Source: a virus
DNA length: 64,000 nucleotides
IMG/VR virus record: IMGVR_UViG_3300043466_003540
Span: 1-64,000 of that record
Direction: 5' to 3' (one strand)
A program made the position numbers and the translations under genes. The notes under the pieces were generated by a model that ran no database searches, was not told where the DNA came from, and worked only from the letters and a program-made list of their open reading frames with translations. This document shows positions 26,034-35,004 of the stretch, piece after piece (positions within the stretch are counted from its first letter, which is position 1; each line of letters begins with the position of its first letter).

Positions 26034-26381
26034 ATGGGAAATACAACTAGAATTGTCCTACTAGATATGCCTAGAGAGAGGCTATATATGGAAGACGGTT
26101 CAATGCTTAGCCCTATGGCTCTTTGCGAACTGTGCTGGATGGAAGAGCACTCCAAATGGGAGCCTCAGAGTGTGAATGAGGATGGCAACATCCTTGTAAA
26201 ACTTGTTGGTGTAGATATCCCAGAGATAATAAACACTGGCTCTGTAGATGTCTGCTGTATGTGTGGGTCGGTAACTATCGCTGGGATATACGAGTTAAAA
26301 AAGCAAGAAGAGGTGTATTTTACTAACGATGAGTTTTCCAAAGACTTTGAGTTTAATTTCTACTCTACAGAAGAGGAATAG
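26034..26381 (+). CDS. Small protein with two Cys pairs (possible zinc ribbon)
   Basis: A 115-residue protein. CELC near residue 31 and CCMC near residue 79 could form a zinc ribbon. The region between (VKLVGVDIPEIINTGSV) is beta-rich, and the C-terminus is acidic. It lies eight bases after the first WhiB gene and may be cotranscribed with it. The pattern looks like that of a conserved actinophage protein of unknown role. Confidence 0.6.
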   Translation: MGNTTRIVLLDMPRERLYMEDGSMLSPMALCELCWMEEHSKWEPQSVNEDGNILVKLVGVDIPEIINTGSVDVCCMCGSVTIAGIYELKKQEEVYFTNDEFSKDFEFNFYSTEEE

Positions 26382-26396
26382 AGCCTAGAAAAACTA

Positions 26397-26735
26397 ATGA
26401 AAAAAGACACAAGACCTGGGGAAGAGCTTTGGTGTGAGTGGAATGGTTCTGGCTATGATAAAAAAAACTCAGAAGCCACCGTTTACTACACACTAGATCA
26501 CGTAGATATGGATAACGATCTTGTTTCTAGAGCACTAGCATCTGCTATTCAAAGAGATGGAGTTGCTGATTCTTTAGGAGATAGTTTTAAGTTAATTGAA
26601 AATTGTCAAATTACTAGGGGCTGGTGTGGCATTCTAGAGGAAGAGTTTGAGTACGTTGTCTGCGACGAAAATTCTGAGACTGAGTATGGTGATATAGTCG
26701 AAAATATTGAATTAACTACTTGGATAGAAATATAG
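26397..26735 (+). CDS. Acidic hypothetical protein
   Basis: A 112-residue, strongly acidic protein between the Cys-pair protein and the second WhiB gene. I see no motif. Very acidic small phage proteins can mimic DNA or inhibit host factors, but nothing here proves this. Confidence 0.55.
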   Translation: MKKDTRPGEELWCEWNGSGYDKKNSEATVYYTLDHVDMDNDLVSRALASAIQRDGVADSLGDSFKLIENCQITRGWCGILEEEFEYVVCDENSETEYGDIVENIELTTWIEI

Positions 26736-26790
26736 TAAATATAGTGTTTTAGTCAGTAGATTTATAGTACTTTAGTTTAAAATAGAGTAT

Positions 26791-27315
26791 ATGTGGAAAC
26801 CAGCAGAAAGCCTTAAATGGCAAAGCGAGTCTTTATGCGCTAAACCAGCCAATAAAAAATATTTAGATTGGTTCTTCTCTAAAGATTTCTCTGAAAAATA
26901 TGACGCTAAAAATTTATGTTTTTCTTGTCCTGTAAGAAAAGATTGTTTACAGTGGGCTTTAGAACACAGACAAATCTGGGGAATATGGGGAGGCAAAGAT
27001 GAAATTGAAATTCGCAGAACTCTTTCCGTCTCATATCTTGGGGAAGAGACTCGACGTCGTAGATACCCTAATTGTCCATTTTGTACTGCAAGACCTAGCA
27101 AACTAGAAACATCTGTAGAAAAACTATCAACAACTGGAAGATGGACTACAGCAAAAATTGTTACCTGTACCGAGTGTGGCTTTGCTTGGAGAAGTAGAAC
27201 TAGCGCCAACGCGGTAGAGGCGTACAAGGCTGAAAAAATCGATAAAGCAGCCAAATTAGAGAAGAAAAAAGAGAAACTAAAGAAGAAAAACAAGCGTAAA
27301 AAAGCAGTTTCATAG
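26791..27315 (+). CDS. WhiB-type regulator 2 with a C-terminal zinc-ribbon extension
   Basis: A 174-residue protein. Residues 1 to about 75 are a WhiB domain: one cysteine near residue 16, then CFSCPVRKDC and IWGIWGG. Residues about 98-140 carry CPFC and CTEC pairs, a zinc-ribbon pattern, and the end is Lys-rich (KKKEKLKKKNKRKK). The usual phage WhiB lacks the zinc ribbon. The fusion and the basic tail suggest extra DNA or RNA polymerase contact. A long frame on the opposite strand here is only a shadow. Confidence 0.84.
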   Translation: MWKPAESLKWQSESLCAKPANKKYLDWFFSKDFSEKYDAKNLCFSCPVRKDCLQWALEHRQIWGIWGGKDEIEIRRTLSVSYLGEETRRRRYPNCPFCTARPSKLETSVEKLSTTGRWTTAKIVTCTECGFAWRSRTSANAVEAYKAEKIDKAAKLEKKKEKLKKKNKRKKAVS

Positions 27316-27320
27316 CCCAC

Positions 27321-27349
27321 TTGCTATTTTTTGACACACCTACTAGTAT
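27321..27349 (+). promoter_or_regulatory. Possible promoter of the secreted-protein gene
   Basis: TTGCTA (27321-27326) and TAGTAT (27344-27349) are separated by 17 bases, each matching four of six sigma-70-type consensus positions. It lies 35 bases before a GTG start with AGGAG. The gene has a terminator behind it, which makes an own promoter plausible. Confidence 0.35.
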
Positions 27350-27383
27350 TGCCTCTCAAGAGACAAAATGACTAGGAGATAGT

Positions 27384-28526
27384 GTGTTAAAGAATAAAGT
27401 ACGTATATTAGGTTTAGCGGTAGCGCTAACACTTATTGGTAGTCCAGCATTTGCTGGCTGGGTAGCAGATACAGATGCGCAAAGCACAGTATCTCGAATG
27501 AACTCAGAAGATTTGCTTCAGACAAGAGCAGATGGTTACTTTGCAATTACTTTAGATGCAATCACATCAACACCGCAGATGTCTGGTCTTACAGATGGTC
27601 CAACTCCTAAGGCAAAGTATGCAGTTATTGTCGATGGCGTTGTTGACCGCATTGTGACATGGGATGGCTACTCACCAAATAGAGTTATCGACTCATACGG
27701 AATTATTGTAAAACTTCCTGCTAGTGCTGGCGTTAAGTATGTTGATTCAAATGGTGTGACCAGACTTAAGCCAATTACTCAGGGGTCGATTGTTTCTGTT
27801 TATGTTGCACCTGATGTAAAGGTTACCCCTACATATGGAATTACCCAACTATCTCCTGTAACACTGCCTACGGAGCCAACTGGTCCTGCTGTAGCGCAAG
27901 CAAACTCACCTGTAGTTACAACTCAGGTACTTAATGCGGACAACTCGGTCTCAATGACTGTTGATGTTGCTGGTATCCAAGACTTGCCATCTACATCAGT
28001 TGTTTCTGTTTACACAGTTACAGATGGTCGCTCAACTACCTCTGTTGGTCTAATGCAGGGGCAAAACACCGTAACTATTAATGACCTGCCTCAAGACCAA
28101 AATGTCACAGTAAAAACTGTAATCCGAGATACTTTGACAAATACTGAAACTGTAATATCAAACCCTGTAGTTGCAACTGTTGCTTCAACTGCTCCAGCAC
28201 CAACTCCAGCCAGAAGTGACACCACAGATAGAGCAACCATTACTGCTCCATCTATCTCTTCTCGAGTTGTAGATTCTTCAGGTGCTTTATCTGTGGCTAT
28301 TGCAATGCCTGCAGTTCCAAACTTTGATGCAAGTAAATCTTGGGCAACTCTTATTGTTCGTGATAATAAATCTGGCTCAACTACTGCAATTGGAACAGAT
28401 GGCTCTGCTCAGACTCTAAATGTTGGATCTCTTGGAGAAGGTCGTGATTACACCGTTTCGCTTGTAGTCCGTGATCTTGCTACAGGACAAGAAACAGTCA
28501 TTAAGGGTGAGGGCATATCTAAGTAA
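27384..28526 (+). CDS. Secreted protein with Sec signal peptide, function unknown
   Basis: A 380-residue protein with GTG start and AGGAG five bases upstream. The signal peptide is clear (KNKVR, then a hydrophobic stretch, then SPAFAGW), probably cut after residue 24 or so. The remainder is beta-rich, with two similar domains near residues 170-260 and 285-378 that share the ends of FN3/Ig-like repeats and a Pro-Thr-Ala linker between them. It would act in the envelope or outside the cell. The gene has its own promoter-like sequence and terminator, as expected of a moron. No enzyme motif is seen. Confidence 0.7.
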   Translation: MLKNKVRILGLAVALTLIGSPAFAGWVADTDAQSTVSRMNSEDLLQTRADGYFAITLDAITSTPQMSGLTDGPTPKAKYAVIVDGVVDRIVTWDGYSPNRVIDSYGIIVKLPASAGVKYVDSNGVTRLKPITQGSIVSVYVAPDVKVTPTYGITQLSPVTLPTEPTGPAVAQANSPVVTTQVLNADNSVSMTVDVAGIQDLPSTSVVSVYTVTDGRSTTSVGLMQGQNTVTINDLPQDQNVTVKTVIRDTLTNTETVISNPVVATVASTAPAPTPARSDTTDRATITAPSISSRVVDSSGALSVAIAMPAVPNFDASKSWATLIVRDNKSGSTTAIGTDGSAQTLNVGSLGEGRDYTVSLVVRDLATGQETVIKGEGISK

Positions 28527-28538
28527 TTTACTCTAAAG

Positions 28539-28573
28539 ATAGGGACTACTTATAGAGAGTAGTCCCTATTTTT
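28539..28573 (+). terminator. Intrinsic terminator after the secreted-protein gene
   Basis: A perfect 12-bp stem (28539-28550 with 28558-28569) with a 7-base loop is followed by a T run at 69-73. This is the clearest intrinsic terminator in the window. Confidence 0.92.
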
Positions 28574-28598
28574 ATGTATTCCGTGTTAAAATTTATAC

Positions 28599-29279
28599 AT
28601 GACTCGCTCGGTGATACTAGTTCCATCTAGAACTCGCCCTAAAAGGTTTGTTAGAGCAGTGGAGTCTTTAAGACAGCACTCAACGGTCTCGGACATAATT
28701 GCTTGTTTAGATGAAGACGATCATGCTTTATACCCAAGAATGAGTGGTGTTCAGTACGAGATAGGACCTAAACCAGAGCAATTAGGTGTAAACGAAAAAC
28801 TAAATCGTATGGCAAATAAATATATGAATGATTATGACTACATTCTCTGGGCAGCCGATGACACAACTGTGATGACACCTAAGTGGGATGAAAACCTTAT
28901 TAATGCAATAAAAGATGTGCCTATGGGTATTTCGTACCCAGATGATTTGGCTCAGAGTGCTCGTTTGCCTAGCAATGGAACTTGTTTTGATTCAAATATT
29001 GTAAAAACTCTTGGATATTTAGCCCCTCCCGAGTTACTACACTTATATATAGATAATTTTTGGAAACTATTAGGTGATTTTATGGGAACATTAAGGTATT
29101 GCCCTGAAGTTATTTTAGAGCATCACCACTACGCTGTTCGTAAAGCACCTGTTGATGATTTATATGATGCAATAAACTCTCCTTGGATGTATGAGCGAGA
29201 TAGAAACGCTTTGGCTAGATATAAAATGACAAATTTTCAAAGTGATATTACAAAATTAAAAGAGGCGATTAATAAATGA
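28599..29279 (+). CDS. GT-A fold glycosyltransferase-like protein
   Basis: A 226-residue protein with the GT-A N-terminus (RSVILVPSRTRPKRFVRAVESL), a nucleotide-sugar-like ACLDEDD segment and an ILWAADDT segment at the DxD position. The C-terminal half is helical and ends with a HHHYAVRKAP region that could hold the metal or acceptor. It starts a three-gene + strand sugar operon and overlaps the epimerase gene by ATGA. The substrate is unknown. Confidence 0.7.
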   Translation: MTRSVILVPSRTRPKRFVRAVESLRQHSTVSDIIACLDEDDHALYPRMSGVQYEIGPKPEQLGVNEKLNRMANKYMNDYDYILWAADDTTVMTPKWDENLINAIKDVPMGISYPDDLAQSARLPSNGTCFDSNIVKTLGYLAPPELLHLYIDNFWKLLGDFMGTLRYCPEVILEHHHYAVRKAPVDDLYDAINSPWMYERDRNALARYKMTNFQSDITKLKEAINK

Positions 29280-30280
29280 AGGTTCTAATAACTGGTGTAG
29301 CAGGATTTATGGGAAGTCACTTAGCAGATTCTTTTCTTGCTAAAGGCTACGAGGTTGTAGGAATAGATAATTTATTAGGTGGCTATAAAGAAAACGTTCC
29401 ATCAGGTGTTGACTTTAATAATTTAGATTTAGATAATTTAGAACTGATTCAGCCACTTTTTAAAGATGTAGATTTGGTAGTGCACAGTGCGTGTACTGCC
29501 TATGAAGGACTTTCCGTATTTTCCCCCTCTCTAGTTGTCAGAAACACTATGCAGATAACTACAAACATAATGAGTGCTTGTGTAAAGGCAAATGTTAAAA
29601 AAATTGTTCACCTATCTTCTATGGCAAGATATGGGACTCAAGATGTAGTTCCATTCGTTGAGTCAATGACTCCTAAGCCTCAGGATCCGTATGGGATTGC
29701 AAAATATGCGGCTGAACTTATGATAAAAAATATTGCAGATACTCACGGGCTTAATTACGTAATACTGGTTCCACACAACATTATTGGCCCTAGGCAAAAA
29801 TTTGATGACCCTTACAGAAACGTAGCCTCGATTATGATAAATAGAATGCTTCAAGGCAAGCAACCTATTATCTATGGAAATGGCGAGCAAAAAAGATGCT
29901 TTTCATTTATGCAAGATGTCATTGACCCTCTAATGATTGCATGTGAGACCGATGTTGCTCATGGGAGAACTATTAATATAGGTCCAGATGAAGAGTTTAT
30001 TACTATAAATGAGTTGGCCTATAAACTATCAATAATTCTTGATTTTAAGTTAGAGTCAATTTATATGCCAGGAAGGCCTCAAGAAGTCTTTCACGCTAAT
30101 TGTTCAGCCAATCTTGCAAGAGAGCTTTTAAATTACAAAACTACTACTTCGTTAGACTCTGGGTTAGTAGAATTAGTAAATTGGATTAAGTCTAAAGGCG
30201 CTAGGGAGTTTAATTATCACCTGCCTCTAGAGTTTGTTACCGACAAAACCCCGAAAACATGGACAGATAGGCTTATGTAA
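29276..30280 (+). CDS. NAD-dependent nucleotide-sugar epimerase/dehydratase (SDR)
   Basis: A 334-residue extended short-chain dehydrogenase. The NAD motif is GVAGFMGS at residues 7-14, followed by an acidic residue after the second strand (VGIDNLLGG). The catalytic pair is in the YGIAK segment (Tyr and Lys), with a Ser in HLSSMARYG upstream. Enzymes of this type interconvert UDP- or GDP-sugars. It would make an activated sugar for the neighbouring transferases. Coupled to the gene before it by ATGA. Confidence 0.85.
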   Translation: MKVLITGVAGFMGSHLADSFLAKGYEVVGIDNLLGGYKENVPSGVDFNNLDLDNLELIQPLFKDVDLVVHSACTAYEGLSVFSPSLVVRNTMQITTNIMSACVKANVKKIVHLSSMARYGTQDVVPFVESMTPKPQDPYGIAKYAAELMIKNIADTHGLNYVILVPHNIIGPRQKFDDPYRNVASIMINRMLQGKQPIIYGNGEQKRCFSFMQDVIDPLMIACETDVAHGRTINIGPDEEFITINELAYKLSIILDFKLESIYMPGRPQEVFHANCSANLARELLNYKTTTSLDSGLVELVNWIKSKGAREFNYHLPLEFVTDKTPKTWTDRLM

Positions 30281-30281
30281 A

Positions 30282-30860
30282 ATGAATAACAAAGAGGTAT
30301 TTTCTAAAATTTACAAAGAAGACCTCTGGCATGGGGGCTCTGGAGCTGGCTCTAAGATAGAAAATGTAAAAGAGTATGTAGATGTTTTACAAAAATATAT
30401 TAATAAACCTGAAATAAAAACTGTGCTTGACCTTGGATGTGGGGACTGGCAGTTCTCTAAGTTTCTTGATTTATCATCTGTTTCATACCTAGGTGTAGAT
30501 GTTGTAGAGTCTGTCATAGAGTCTAACAATAATTCTTACTCTGCTTCTAACGTAGAGTTTATTAGTCATGACATAACTACTTATGAAATACCAAAAGTAG
30601 ATTTAATAATATGCAAAGATGTTCTGCAGCATTTATGTAATAAAGATGTGATTGACATACTTGTAAAAATTATTAAGTCTTCAAAATTTTCTTTAGTAAC
30701 TAATGATTTTGCCTCGGCAGATTTAGTTAATAGAGATATTAATAATGGTGACTATAGATGCCTAGATTTGTCGCTGAGCCCATTTAATTTAGATGTAACT
30801 ACTCTTTTAGAGTTTGAAAGGGTTGGTTGGAAACCAAAACGTACTGTAACTCTTAACTAA
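30282..30860 (+). CDS. Class I SAM-dependent methyltransferase
   Basis: A 192-residue protein. I chose the ATG at 30282, one base after the epimerase stop, over an upstream in-frame start at 30234 inside that gene. The SAM motif is TVLDLGCGDWQ, then an acidic strand end (YLGVDVVES), and a DLIICKDVLQHL post-I/II region. It may methylate a sugar. The gene converges on the - strand block and its last eight bases overlap the 3' end of the opposing gene. Confidence 0.8.
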   Translation: MNNKEVFSKIYKEDLWHGGSGAGSKIENVKEYVDVLQKYINKPEIKTVLDLGCGDWQFSKFLDLSSVSYLGVDVVESVIESNNNSYSASNVEFISHDITTYEIPKVDLIICKDVLQHLCNKDVIDILVKIIKSSKFSLVTNDFASADLVNRDINNGDYRCLDLSLSPFNLDVTTLLEFERVGWKPKRTVTLN

Positions 30861-31719
30861 AATTAATAATAGATTTATATTTTTCTGTTCTATTTTTTTC
30901 ATCTTTTAGATAGTTAAACCACCATCTAGAGGCCCCAAGATTTTCACTTAATGTGAGTACGCCATATATAGTTCTATTGTCTATGTACTGAGGTATCCCT
31001 TTGTCTCTGGCAGAGTTAGAAAAAACCATGTACTCCCAGCGGTCTGACTCCTCTAGGTAAGTAAGTTCAGAGAGATGCTCTCTTTTAATTAGGTAGGTGC
31101 AGTGAACGCACATGCACTCAATTAGTCCTTTTACCTCTTGATTTAAAATTTTGTAGTAAACATCTTCTGCAATAATTGAACCAAAGTCATCTACCTTGTC
31201 ATGATAGTTTGAGTAATACATACTCATGTGACCTTCTCGCTTAGCAGCCTCTACAGGAGTATCAGCATTTTCACCGAAAGCAACCGCGTATCTTAAAAAT
31301 GGGGCAACTATAGGTAGGTCTAGTTTGACTAATTCTTTGAGTGTTTCTGGGAACAAAAAGTTATCTATATCTACTACAAAGTAGTATTCACAATCTGTGA
31401 GTAAGGCTTGGTTCATACTCTCTTGACGAATTTTTCCTAAGACTCTAAACCTTTCACCATTCCAGAAATGAACATCGTACTGCTCTACTTTTTGTGGAAC
31501 ATCTTCGCTGTTGTAGATTAGCCCTTTATATTTATCACCGTACTCTTCTATCCACTCTTCTAAAAGCCCTTTTGTGTTATCTGTGTTGTTATTAGTTCTG
31601 ATGTAGATAAATATGTTTTCTTTAGGGTAGTCCCAGTTGTTGAGACTTTCTAGAAATAATGGAAGAACGGCTTCTTTTTGTTTTACAAGAAGGGCTAAAA
31701 ATACATTTGGCTGAGTCAT
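30853..31719 (-). CDS. Glycosyltransferase, GT-A type
   Basis: A 288-residue protein with FLALLVKQKEAVLPLFLESL at the N-terminus, a nucleotide-binding region (IYIRTNNNTDNT) and a DxD-type motif in YFVVDIDNFLFPE. It resembles the Anp1/procollagen galactosyltransferase-like part of the GT-A world more than classical GT2, but I cannot fix the family. It ends the 5.6 kb - strand glycosyltransferase block and overlaps the next gene upstream by one base (TAATG-type coupling). Confidence 0.72.
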   Translation of the reverse strand: MTQPNVFLALLVKQKEAVLPLFLESLNNWDYPKENIFIYIRTNNNTDNTKGLLEEWIEEYGDKYKGLIYNSEDVPQKVEQYDVHFWNGERFRVLGKIRQESMNQALLTDCEYYFVVDIDNFLFPETLKELVKLDLPIVAPFLRYAVAFGENADTPVEAAKREGHMSMYYSNYHDKVDDFGSIIAEDVYYKILNQEVKGLIECMCVHCTYLIKREHLSELTYLEESDRWEYMVFSNSARDKGIPQYIDNRTIYGVLTLSENLGASRWWFNYLKDEKNRTEKYKSIINFS

Positions 31720-32759
31720 TAGATACCTTGCTTATAAAAAACCATATTATTTATTAATCTGGCATCCGTTGGATTTCCTATAAGTGCTTTTTCTCCATAC
31801 TCTACTGCCTTTGCTTTATCACCTAGGTAATGAGCAGATAGCGCTCTCATATCATCTAGCATCCAATTCCATAGAGCTTCAGATGATAGGTAGTGATTAG
31901 TTGGTTGGCATGTAGCAACTAGTTTGCAAGTTTCCCACACCCCACCCCAATCACTTTGTTCATAGTAGCAACGTACTTTTTCATAATACGCCTCACCGCA
32001 TGGGTCGATAGAAATTGCTTTATCTGCCCACGTGTGTGCTTCTTCAAGTCTTCCTAAATTTCTGCATGCTTCAGATGCAAATCTACATACTGCTGCACGT
32101 TCCACGAACCAGTCTTTACTAAAATCACTAACTTTTTGAGCGCTACTAATTACTAAATCCCACATCTTGTAATAGTAATATTCACGACACAGATATACCC
32201 AAATTCGATGGTCTTCACCAAACTCTTTACTTGCAGCAATTAACATTGTCATATATTGCCCGCGAGATTTTGTATTATCTGGTTTGTGGTACATCTTGGT
32301 AGGAATAGTGCAACTCATCAAAGGTGTATCAAGGGAAGGAACAAATACTTCATGAATAGGATATTTCCAATACACACCATCTCTAGCGTGCAAGCGAGCA
32401 CCTAGCCAAGTATGACCAGTGTCAAAATCACACCAACCTTTGTTAGCCCCTGGCGCCCAGTGCTCTTTTACTTTTTTAAAAAAGTCTTTATCTACTGTTT
32501 CATCTAAATCTAAACTTAGACACACATCTATATCTGCTGGTAATAAACTCTGAGCAGTATTTCTTGCAACATCAAATCTCCAAGGCTTTACACTTATTTC
32601 ATAGACAATAATCCCATTGCTTCTTAATATCTCTACTGTTTTATCTGTAGAGCCTGTGTCACAGACTAATCTAAAGTCTGCATCTTTAGTGGTGTCTGCC
32701 CAACGCTGAGCGTGCTTCTCCTCGTTCAGGGCAATAGCGTATGCGGCAACTTTAATCAT
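31719..32759 (-). CDS. GT2-type glycosyltransferase with C-terminal TPR-like repeats
   Basis: A 346-residue protein. Residues 1 to about 180 are a GT2 domain (AYAIALNEEKHAQRWAD, CDTGSTDKTVEIL, LSLDLDETVD with the DxD). The remaining part has helical repeats such as EEAHTWADKAISIDPCG and KAVEYGEKALIGNP, typical of TPR. GT2-TPR proteins often glycosylate peptides or proteins, as in phage- and spore-surface systems. It is translationally linked to the gene at 30853. Confidence 0.78.
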   Translation of the reverse strand: MIKVAAYAIALNEEKHAQRWADTTKDADFRLVCDTGSTDKTVEILRSNGIIVYEISVKPWRFDVARNTAQSLLPADIDVCLSLDLDETVDKDFFKKVKEHWAPGANKGWCDFDTGHTWLGARLHARDGVYWKYPIHEVFVPSLDTPLMSCTIPTKMYHKPDNTKSRGQYMTMLIAASKEFGEDHRIWVYLCREYYYYKMWDLVISSAQKVSDFSKDWFVERAAVCRFASEACRNLGRLEEAHTWADKAISIDPCGEAYYEKVRCYYEQSDWGGVWETCKLVATCQPTNHYLSSEALWNWMLDDMRALSAHYLGDKAKAVEYGEKALIGNPTDARLINNMVFYKQGI

Positions 32760-32792
32760 AAGCCTAATTTATCATGATAAATTTATAAATGT

Positions 32793-33476
32793 CTATAATT
32801 CTGGATTGCGTATAAGATCTTTTGGGAATATCATTACTTTCTTATGATGAGCAACTTGAACTCTAGGATCTAAAAATATTTTATATCCAGCTTCTTGAGC
32901 CTTTCTGCACCAAGAAAAATCTTCAGCAAGTGGGACTAAAAACTCTTCTCCGTTACTACCATGTATTTTTGAAAAATGAGTCTCAAACCAAGGTCTTTTT
33001 ATATTTTCAAAAACACCTTGTTTTACACAAATAAACCCAAATCCAGCAGATGATATCTCACGATATTCTTGTTCTGTAATAATTTTATAAGCAGAAATTT
33101 CTTGTCCTGCAGGAGTGTCTATTGCAAACATAGGAGTACCAAATTGATCTATATATATTCCTGAAACTATATCTTTATCTGAACTATACATATTCATAAA
33201 ATCAGCTATAGTCCAAGATATATCAGAATCTATCCAAAAGAATTTATCATATGTAACTTCTCCTCTAACTGGAGATTGATTAAATGCGTCTAAAAATTTA
33301 GAACCCATTGCTGTAGCTTCTCTAGCAGTACTTACAGCAGAAGAGTACTCATTTAAAAATAAATAGCTAATTCCAACGTCTTTAAGATAAGTTATTGTTG
33401 AAATTAAACTTTTTACATACTCTGCCTCCATTGATCTTCCTGGAGTTGCAATAAGAACATTAATGTGTTTTTTCAT
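32793..33476 (-). CDS. GT-A glycosyltransferase (paralogue of the genes at 35005 and 35687)
   Basis: A 227-residue protein with NVLIATPGRSMEAEYVKSL, an FFWIDSDISWT DxD motif, and a C-terminal WCRKAQEAGYKIFLDP and VAHHKKV segment. It matches the protein at 35005 along most of its length, including the order of these motifs. The three paralogues probably arose by duplication and then diverged to different acceptors or donors. Confidence 0.76.
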   Translation of the reverse strand: MKKHINVLIATPGRSMEAEYVKSLISTITYLKDVGISYLFLNEYSSAVSTAREATAMGSKFLDAFNQSPVRGEVTYDKFFWIDSDISWTIADFMNMYSSDKDIVSGIYIDQFGTPMFAIDTPAGQEISAYKIITEQEYREISSAGFGFICVKQGVFENIKRPWFETHFSKIHGSNGEEFLVPLAEDFSWCRKAQEAGYKIFLDPRVQVAHHKKVMIFPKDLIRNPEL

Positions 33477-33511
33477 GTATTTTACCTAAACTATTAGTTA
33501 ATAACATAGAA

Positions 33512-34030
33512 CTAATTACCAGTAAACTTTGCGATAAATGCTCCTGTAAATTGAAAAAGTTTATAGTCAATAATACTATGAAACTTTTCTAAGACTAGCT
33601 CAGAGTTCCAGTCTTCTTCCACATGAATCTCATATGGATTATTATTGAAAGCCCCTTGTGGCATATGAGTTATAGGTATAGATATTATCGCGTACTTTGC
33701 TTGTTTAGAACATCTATTCCAAAGTTGAATAGCATCATTTGCTGACATGTGCTCTAAAACATCACCAAAAATTACTATATCATAATCAAAATTATCGTAT
33801 ACTCTTACGTCTTTTTGATAAACATTATCATATATTGATTTTAAATTAAAATGATCTATATATGGTTGCCAAACTTCTATTGCATCAATAACAATGTTAG
33901 AATTTATAAATGATTTTATAAATTCTCCATAAGTTCCTTCTCCAGCACCAACGTCTAAAATATTTTTAGGTTTAATCTGCTTAATTTTCTTAAGCAGCCA
34001 ACTTTTATTTTCTGGGTGTGAAGAAGGCAT
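33512..34030 (-). CDS. SAM-dependent methyltransferase
   Basis: A 172-residue protein with NILDVGAGEGTYGEFI (SAM motif I), an acidic strand end after VIDAIEVW, and YDIVIFGDVLEHM (motif II). The size is small but the core is complete. It sits between glycosyltransferase genes, overlapping the start of its upstream neighbour's stop, so a sugar methyltransferase or capping role is likely. Confidence 0.8.
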   Translation of the reverse strand: MPSSHPENKSWLLKKIKQIKPKNILDVGAGEGTYGEFIKSFINSNIVIDAIEVWQPYIDHFNLKSIYDNVYQKDVRVYDNFDYDIVIFGDVLEHMSANDAIQLWNRCSKQAKYAIISIPITHMPQGAFNNNPYEIHVEEDWNSELVLEKFHSIIDYKLFQFTGAFIAKFTGN

Positions 34031-34950
34031 TATTTAACCTGATCTGGAAGAGATTCTAATATCTTAATCCACTCATATTTTCTAGTTTCCCAGCTATAGT
34101 GTTTATTAAAAAAATCAGATTGCTCTTTAATAAATTCTTGATTTTCAAGTGACCAATAATTATTTATAGTCTCTTCTAGTGCCTTGGCGTAATTTGCAAT
34201 AAGAATTTTGGCATCTGCTTGAATTGGAACTAGCTTTGCATATATAGAACCTGTTTCTGGTAATCCTCCAATGTTTGTTGTAACTAAGTTACATCCAGCT
34301 GCGCCTGCTTCTATCATGGAAAGACAGGCTGTCTCTTCAAAAATACAAGGATAAGCAAAGATATGAGCTTTTTGAAGAGCTAAGATAACATCTTTATGTG
34401 GAGCATATCCGATATAGTTAACATTTTTCATACTGCGAGCGCGATCAAAAAGTTGCTCATATTTATTACCTTCATACTCTACATATTCTTGGCCATATAT
34501 CTGAGTAGAAGAATAAATATCTAATTCTATATCATCTCTGTTTAAAAGCTCAAAAGAGTCAAGTAAAACATCTAAACCACGATATGGCATAGAAGTATAT
34601 ATAAGTTTTATTTTTTCTTTTGGCTTTTCTACATAACTAATTGATTCTATTGCATTTCTAACTACATACGCATTTTCTAGATGAATTTGATGAATATAAC
34701 GAAATTTTTCATGCTGCCAGTGTGAGACATACACATATGCATCTATTAATCTATTAAAATATTTATCTTTAATTCCTTGAACAACACTTTGATTCGCGGG
34801 GATATGCTGCCATAAGATATTGCGCTTATCCATATCAACTAAATCTCTATAACACTTAGAATTAATGATGTTTACATTATACTTATCAAGATCAACATAT
34901 TTTGCTAGGTTTTCTAGCATAATATCTTCTCCACCTTTAGGGTCAATCAT
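34030..34950 (-). CDS. GT4-type glycosyltransferase with a short N-terminus
   Basis: A 306-residue protein with the GT-B/GT4 C-terminal half (KLIYTSMPYRGLDVLLDSF, YPCIFEETACLSMIEAGAAGC with the E-x7-E type pair). The protein begins at MIDPKGGEDIML, right at the glycine turn, so the first beta strand normally found before it is missing. The start is supported by a GAGAGGA ribosome-binding site 10 bases upstream, and an in-frame upstream start is not obvious. It may be active in a shortened form. Confidence 0.78.
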   Translation of the reverse strand: MIDPKGGEDIMLENLAKYVDLDKYNVNIINSKCYRDLVDMDKRNILWQHIPANQSVVQGIKDKYFNRLIDAYVYVSHWQHEKFRYIHQIHLENAYVVRNAIESISYVEKPKEKIKLIYTSMPYRGLDVLLDSFELLNRDDIELDIYSSTQIYGQEYVEYEGNKYEQLFDRARSMKNVNYIGYAPHKDVILALQKAHIFAYPCIFEETACLSMIEAGAAGCNLVTTNIGGLPETGSIYAKLVPIQADAKILIANYAKALEETINNYWSLENQEFIKEQSDFFNKHYSWETRKYEWIKILESLPDQVK

Positions 34951-35004
34951 CTAGTTTCCTCTCTAAACTTTAGTATTTATTATTTACTTAAAATAACTTT
35001 AGTG

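Noticed and set aside
26772-27320. A 182-aa - strand frame opposite the second WhiB gene
   Set aside because: The + strand frame carries a full WhiB domain and zinc ribbon and has good context. The - strand frame is a shadow.
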